The position numbers and the translations under genes were made by a program. From the NCBI GenBank assembly GCA_035540915.1, contig DATLFQ010000194.1, positions 1 through 7,997 of the forward strand: a DNA stretch of 7,997 nt, in the 5' to 3' direction. Source of the DNA: DATLFQ01 sp035540915. GTDB lineage: Bacteria > Actinomycetota > Acidimicrobiia > Acidimicrobiales > GCA-2861595. Shown piece after piece: positions 5,502-7,997 of the stretch; the stretch's first letter is position 1, and every line of letters starts with the position of its first letter. The notes below the pieces were generated by a model. That model was not told the DNA's origin and ran no database searches. It saw only the letters and a program-made list of their open reading frames with translations.

Positions 5502-6814
5502 CCGCTCGGGACGGCGGCCGCCACCGGCGCCAGGACCGGCGGCGGCGGCGCTCCGACGGCGCCCGCCCGCCGCTTCCCCAGGCGCTTGCCGAGGCGCCGG
5601 GCCGGCTCCTCCACGACGCGGAAGCTGAGGGCACCGAGCACGACCGTCGCCGCGACGGCGGCGGTCACGCGAACCCAGAAGTACGAGGTGTCGGCCGGGC
5701 GCACCATGGCGCCGCGATCGAAGGCCAGCAGGATGATCGGGAAGTGCCACAGGTAGATCCCGTAGCCGCGGCGGCCCAGCCACATCAGGGCGCGCAGCGA
5801 GTGCGTCGGCGCGCCGAGCAGGTTGGCGCTGGCGTAGGCCACCGCCGGCACCACCAGCAGGCTCAGCCAGAAGTCGAAGCCGGTGAAGATGGCCCACTGG
5901 CGGTGGTCGTTGCCGAGGAGGACCCCGGTGAGCAGCAGCAGGCTGGGCGCCAGCAGCAGCAGCAGCCAGCCCAGCGAGAGGCCCTGCAGGCTGGCCGGCG
6001 AGCGGTGGTCGACCCACCACCGCAGCAGCATCCCGAGTGCCAGGATGGACAGGACGCCGGGGAACTGCCGGGCGAGGAACAGGCGCATGAACCCTTCCGG
6101 GGCATCCGGCAGGGACTTGAAGAAGACGTTCTCAAGCGCCACGCCGTCGACGGCCAGGTACATCCGGTAGCCCAACGACAACCCGATGAGGCCGATGCCC
6201 GACAGCACCGGGCGCCGGGCTATCAGCCAGGCGAACGCGGGCAGCAGCGCGTAGAAGACCATCTCGAGCGACAGCGTCCAGTAGACCCCGTTCACGTTCA
6301 GACTGCTGGCGGTGGTCGGGAACAACCACTGCGTGAAGGTGAAGTTGGCCACCGCCTGGCGCAGCCCCTGCTCGCTGAACACGATCGACCGGTCGGCCAG
6401 GAACAGGTACAGCACGGCGACGCTGAGCCAGTACGCGGGCGCGATGCGCAGGAAGCGGCGGAGGTAGAACTCGCGCAGCGACGGGCGCGGGCCGCTGGTC
6501 CAGAAGTAGGCGACGAGGAGGAACCCCGAGAGGAGGAAGAACACGTTCACGGCCCACTGGCCGACGCCGACCACGATCTGCCAACCCGGGAACTGCGAGG
6601 CGGTCGTCAACGCCCACATGTGGCAGATGACGACGGCGATGGTGGCCAGGCCCCGCAGCGCCTCGATGCCCGGCATGAACCGGTTGGCGTCCGCAACGGG
6701 TGCCGCCGGCGGGACCAGCGTGAGGTGGGGAACGGCGGTGGCGCCGGGCGCCGTGCGCCCCGGCTCGGCCCAGCGCGGCGCGGCCGACCATTCCCGCAGC
6801 CCCGGGTCGCTCAT
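5498..6814 (-). CDS. Acyltransferase family 3 (OafA/YrhL-type) membrane O-acyltransferase, downstream copy
   Basis: A 438-residue integral membrane protein with about ten hydrophobic helices that would transfer acyl groups, often acetyl, onto sugars of exported glycans. Key motifs: ALRGLATIAVVICH (52-65), with the catalytic R54-x10-H65 pair; VFFLLSGFLLV (91-101); RRFLRIAPAYWLS (119-131); VYWTLSLEMVFYALLPAF (177-194), with E184; YGIYLWHFPI (351-360); and the closing VEEPARR (401-407). The first 45 or so residues are a Pro/Ala-rich, non-hydrophobic lead, and the last 25 or so are a Pro/Ala-rich tail. The ATG at 6814 is seven bases beyond the stop of the upstream paralog and lacks a Shine-Dalgarno sequence, so translation is probably coupled. 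The methionine at residue 47 is an alternative start that keeps the catalytic pair. The stop codon (5498-5500) overlaps that of the convergent methyltransferase. The glycan acceptor and acyl donor cannot be deduced. Confidence 0.9.
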   Translation of the reverse strand: MSDPGLREWSAAPRWAEPGRTAPGATAVPHLTLVPPAAPVADANRFMPGIEALRGLATIAVVICHMWALTTASQFPGWQIVVGVGQWAVNVFFLLSGFLLVAYFWTSGPRPSLREFYLRRFLRIAPAYWLSVAVLYLFLADRSIVFSEQGLRQAVANFTFTQWLFPTTASSLNVNGVYWTLSLEMVFYALLPAFAWLIARRPVLSGIGLIGLSLGYRMYLAVDGVALENVFFKSLPDAPEGFMRLFLARQFPGVLSILALGMLLRWWVDHRSPASLQGLSLGWLLLLLAPSLLLLTGVLLGNDHRQWAIFTGFDFWLSLLVVPAVAYASANLLGAPTHSLRALMWLGRRGYGIYLWHFPIILLAFDRGAMVRPADTSYFWVRVTAAVAATVVLGALSFRVVEEPARRLGKRLGKRRAGAVGAPPPPVLAPVAAAVPSG

Positions 6815-6821
6815 CGGGAGG

Positions 6822-7944
6822 TCATGGCGCCGCCCGCCAGGCGATCAGCGGCGGCTGGCCGGTCGGCGCGCCGCGAGCGCCGAGGCGCCGCCCCCACCGG
6901 CGCGCGGGCTCCTCGACGAAGCGGAAGCTGAGGGCGCCCAGGAGCACCGTCGCCCCGGCTGCCGCGGCGACCCGCACCCAGAACCACGAGGTGTCGGCCG
7001 GGCGGAACATGGCGCCGCGGTCGAAGGCCAGAAGGATGATCGGGAAGTGCCACAGGTAGATCCCGTAGCTGCGGCGGCCCAGCCACATCAGGGCCCGCAG
7101 CCAGTGGGCCGGATGGCCGGCCAGGTCGGCGCTGGCGTAGGCCAGCGCCGGCAGCAGCAGCAGGCCCAACCAGAGGTCGAAGCTGGTGAAGACGGCCCAC
7201 TGCCGGTAGTCGTTGCCGAGGGTGACCCAGGCGAGCAGCACCACGCTGGGGGCCAGCAGCACCAGGAGCCACCCCGGCGCCAGCCTCCGAGGCCCGGCCG
7301 GCGGTCGGTGGTCGATCCACCACCGCAGCAGCATCCCCAGCACCATGACCGAAACGATGCCGGGGAACTGCCGGACCAGGAACAGGCGCATGGCCGCCTC
7401 GGGGGTGCCGGGAAGGGACGAGAAGAAGACCCCTTCGAGCGCCCGGCCGTCGAGTGCCACGTAGAGCCGGTAGGCCACCGACACCCCGATGATGCCGATG
7501 CCCGACACCACCGGGCGCCGGGCGATCAACCAGGCGAAGGCGGGCAGGAGGGCGTAGAGGACGACCTCCAGCGACAGCGTCCAGTAGACGCCGTTCACGT
7601 TCAGGTTCCCGGCGGTGGTGGGGAACAGCCACTGCGTGAAGGTGAGGTTGGCCAGGGCCTGGCGCAGTCCCTGCTCGCTGAAAACGACGGCCCGGTCGGC
7701 CAGGAACAGGAACAGCACGACCACGCTGAGCCAGTACGCGGGCGCGATGCGCAGGAAGCGGCGGACGTAGAACTCGCGCAGCGACGGGCGAGGGCCGTCG
7801 GTCCAGAAGGCGGAGACCAGTAGGAACCCCGAGAGGGCGAAGAACAGGTTCACGGCCCACTGGCCGAGGCCGACCACGACCTGCCAGCCCGGGAACAGCG
7901 ACGCGGTGGTGAGCGCCCACATGTGGCAGACGACGACGGCGATG
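6822..7944 (-). CDS. Acyltransferase family 3 membrane protein, upstream copy (5' end missing)
   Basis: A second membrane O-acyltransferase, closely similar along its length to the copy just downstream; the encoded segments align without net gaps. Shared landmarks are TIAVVV-CHMWALTTAS, FFALSGFLLVSAFW, RRFLRIAPAYWLSVVVLF, GVYWTLSLEVVLYALLP, SYGIYLWHFPIILLAFDRG and FVEEPARR. The catalytic His (in CHMW) is present. The paired Arg of the R-x10-H motif lies upstream of 7944, where the DNA becomes an inverted copy of the gene itself. The ATG at 7979 and its first dozen codons (MVSAHMWQTTTA) are antisense sequence from that inverted repeat, not a real N-terminus. The true start is outside the window. 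The stop at 6822-6824 is seven bases before the start of the next copy, indicating one operon. Its C-terminal tail (RGAPTGQPPLIAWRAAP) differs from that of its paralog. Function as for the downstream copy: probable O-acylation of a surface glycan, acceptor unknown. Confidence 0.85.
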
Positions 7945-7997
7945 GCCGTCGTCGTCTGCCACATGTGGGCGCTCACCACCGCGTCGCTGTTCCCGGG
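7888..7997. repeat. Perfect inverted repeat at window end (53-bp arms, 4-bp loop), probable fold-back artefact
   Basis: Bases 7888-7940 and 7945-7997 are exact reverse complements around the loop GATG (7941-7944), and both arm ends carry CCCGGG. The left arm is normal coding sequence of the acyltransferase copy. The right arm is that same sequence turned around and takes the place of the gene's 5' end. The arm runs to the last base of the window. Matching to the paralog (offset 1303 bases) holds up to 7944-7945 and is then lost, just where a conserved Leu-Arg-Gly-Leu-Ala motif should follow. Confidence 0.95.

Noticed and set aside
3927..6020. A 697-codon minus-strand open frame
   Set aside because: Low-complexity translation antisense to the methyltransferase and in the wrong frame of the flanking genes; recognisable families occupy the other frames.
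4457..6931. An 824-codon plus-strand open frame
   Set aside because: It runs through the methyltransferase and antisense to both acyltransferases, and the translation is Arg/Pro/Gly/Ala-rich with no motif. Long spurious frames are expected in DNA this GC-rich.
7888..7997. Covalently closed hairpin telomere, phage end or transcription terminator
   Set aside because: The arms are internal coding sequence matching the paralog, with no U-tract or known telomere features, and the palindrome stops exactly at the window edge; a fold-back artefact is simpler.
1..7997. CRISPR arrays, tRNA or rRNA genes, insertion sequences
   Set aside because: No regularly spaced repeats, cloverleaf-type sequence, rRNA motifs or transposase frame could be recognised on either strand.

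Overview
This is a high-GC window with the coding style of an actinobacterium. It carries a DUF222/13E12-type HNH endonuclease gene, a family concentrated in Actinobacteria, under an actinobacterial-type LexA (SOS) operator. Several of its genes appear to be read from leaderless transcripts. A deep lineage such as Acidimicrobiia would fit, but the window alone cannot fix the taxon.

Layout. (1) Bases 1-257: the 5' end of a DUF222/13E12 endonuclease gene on the minus strand, with a well-formed promoter whose spacer is filled by an SOS-box-like palindrome. (2) Bases 396-911: a decayed plus-strand gene in three frame-shifted pieces, whose middle and last pieces resemble a GIY-YIG nuclease domain. 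This stretch looks less GC-rich than the rest. (3) Bases 993-2952: a plus-strand pair, a small VOC (glyoxalase/dioxygenase-fold) protein and a 508-residue FAD-dependent oxidoreductase ending in a Rieske [2Fe-2S] domain. (4) Bases 2995-7944: a surface-glycan type group. A family 2 glycosyltransferase (minus) and a class I methyltransferase with a coiled-coil tail (plus) diverge from one short promoter region. The methyltransferase converges on, and overlaps stop codons with, two tandem minus-strand acyltransferase-3 membrane proteins that are close paralogs. (5) Bases 7888-7997: a perfect 53-bp inverted repeat with a 4-base loop ends the window and replaces the true start of the last gene. It is most likely a fold-back assembly or amplification artefact.

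How the genes may work together. The glycosyltransferase, methyltransferase and two O-acyltransferases are the usual toolkit for building and decorating an extracellular polysaccharide or glycolipid: sugar transfer and methylation in the cytoplasm, acyl decoration at the membrane. No polymerase, flippase or nucleotide-sugar synthesis gene is visible, so the final product cannot be named. The VOC/oxidoreductase pair is probably an independent metabolic unit. The left end, with one nuclease-family gene and one nuclease relic, looks like accessory DNA.

I found no clearly new multi-gene system. The points most worth checking are the SOS-box promoter, the GIY-YIG relic, the possible leaderless AUC start of the methyltransferase, the tandem acyltransferase duplication, and the terminal palindrome, which should not be taken as biology without read-level support.
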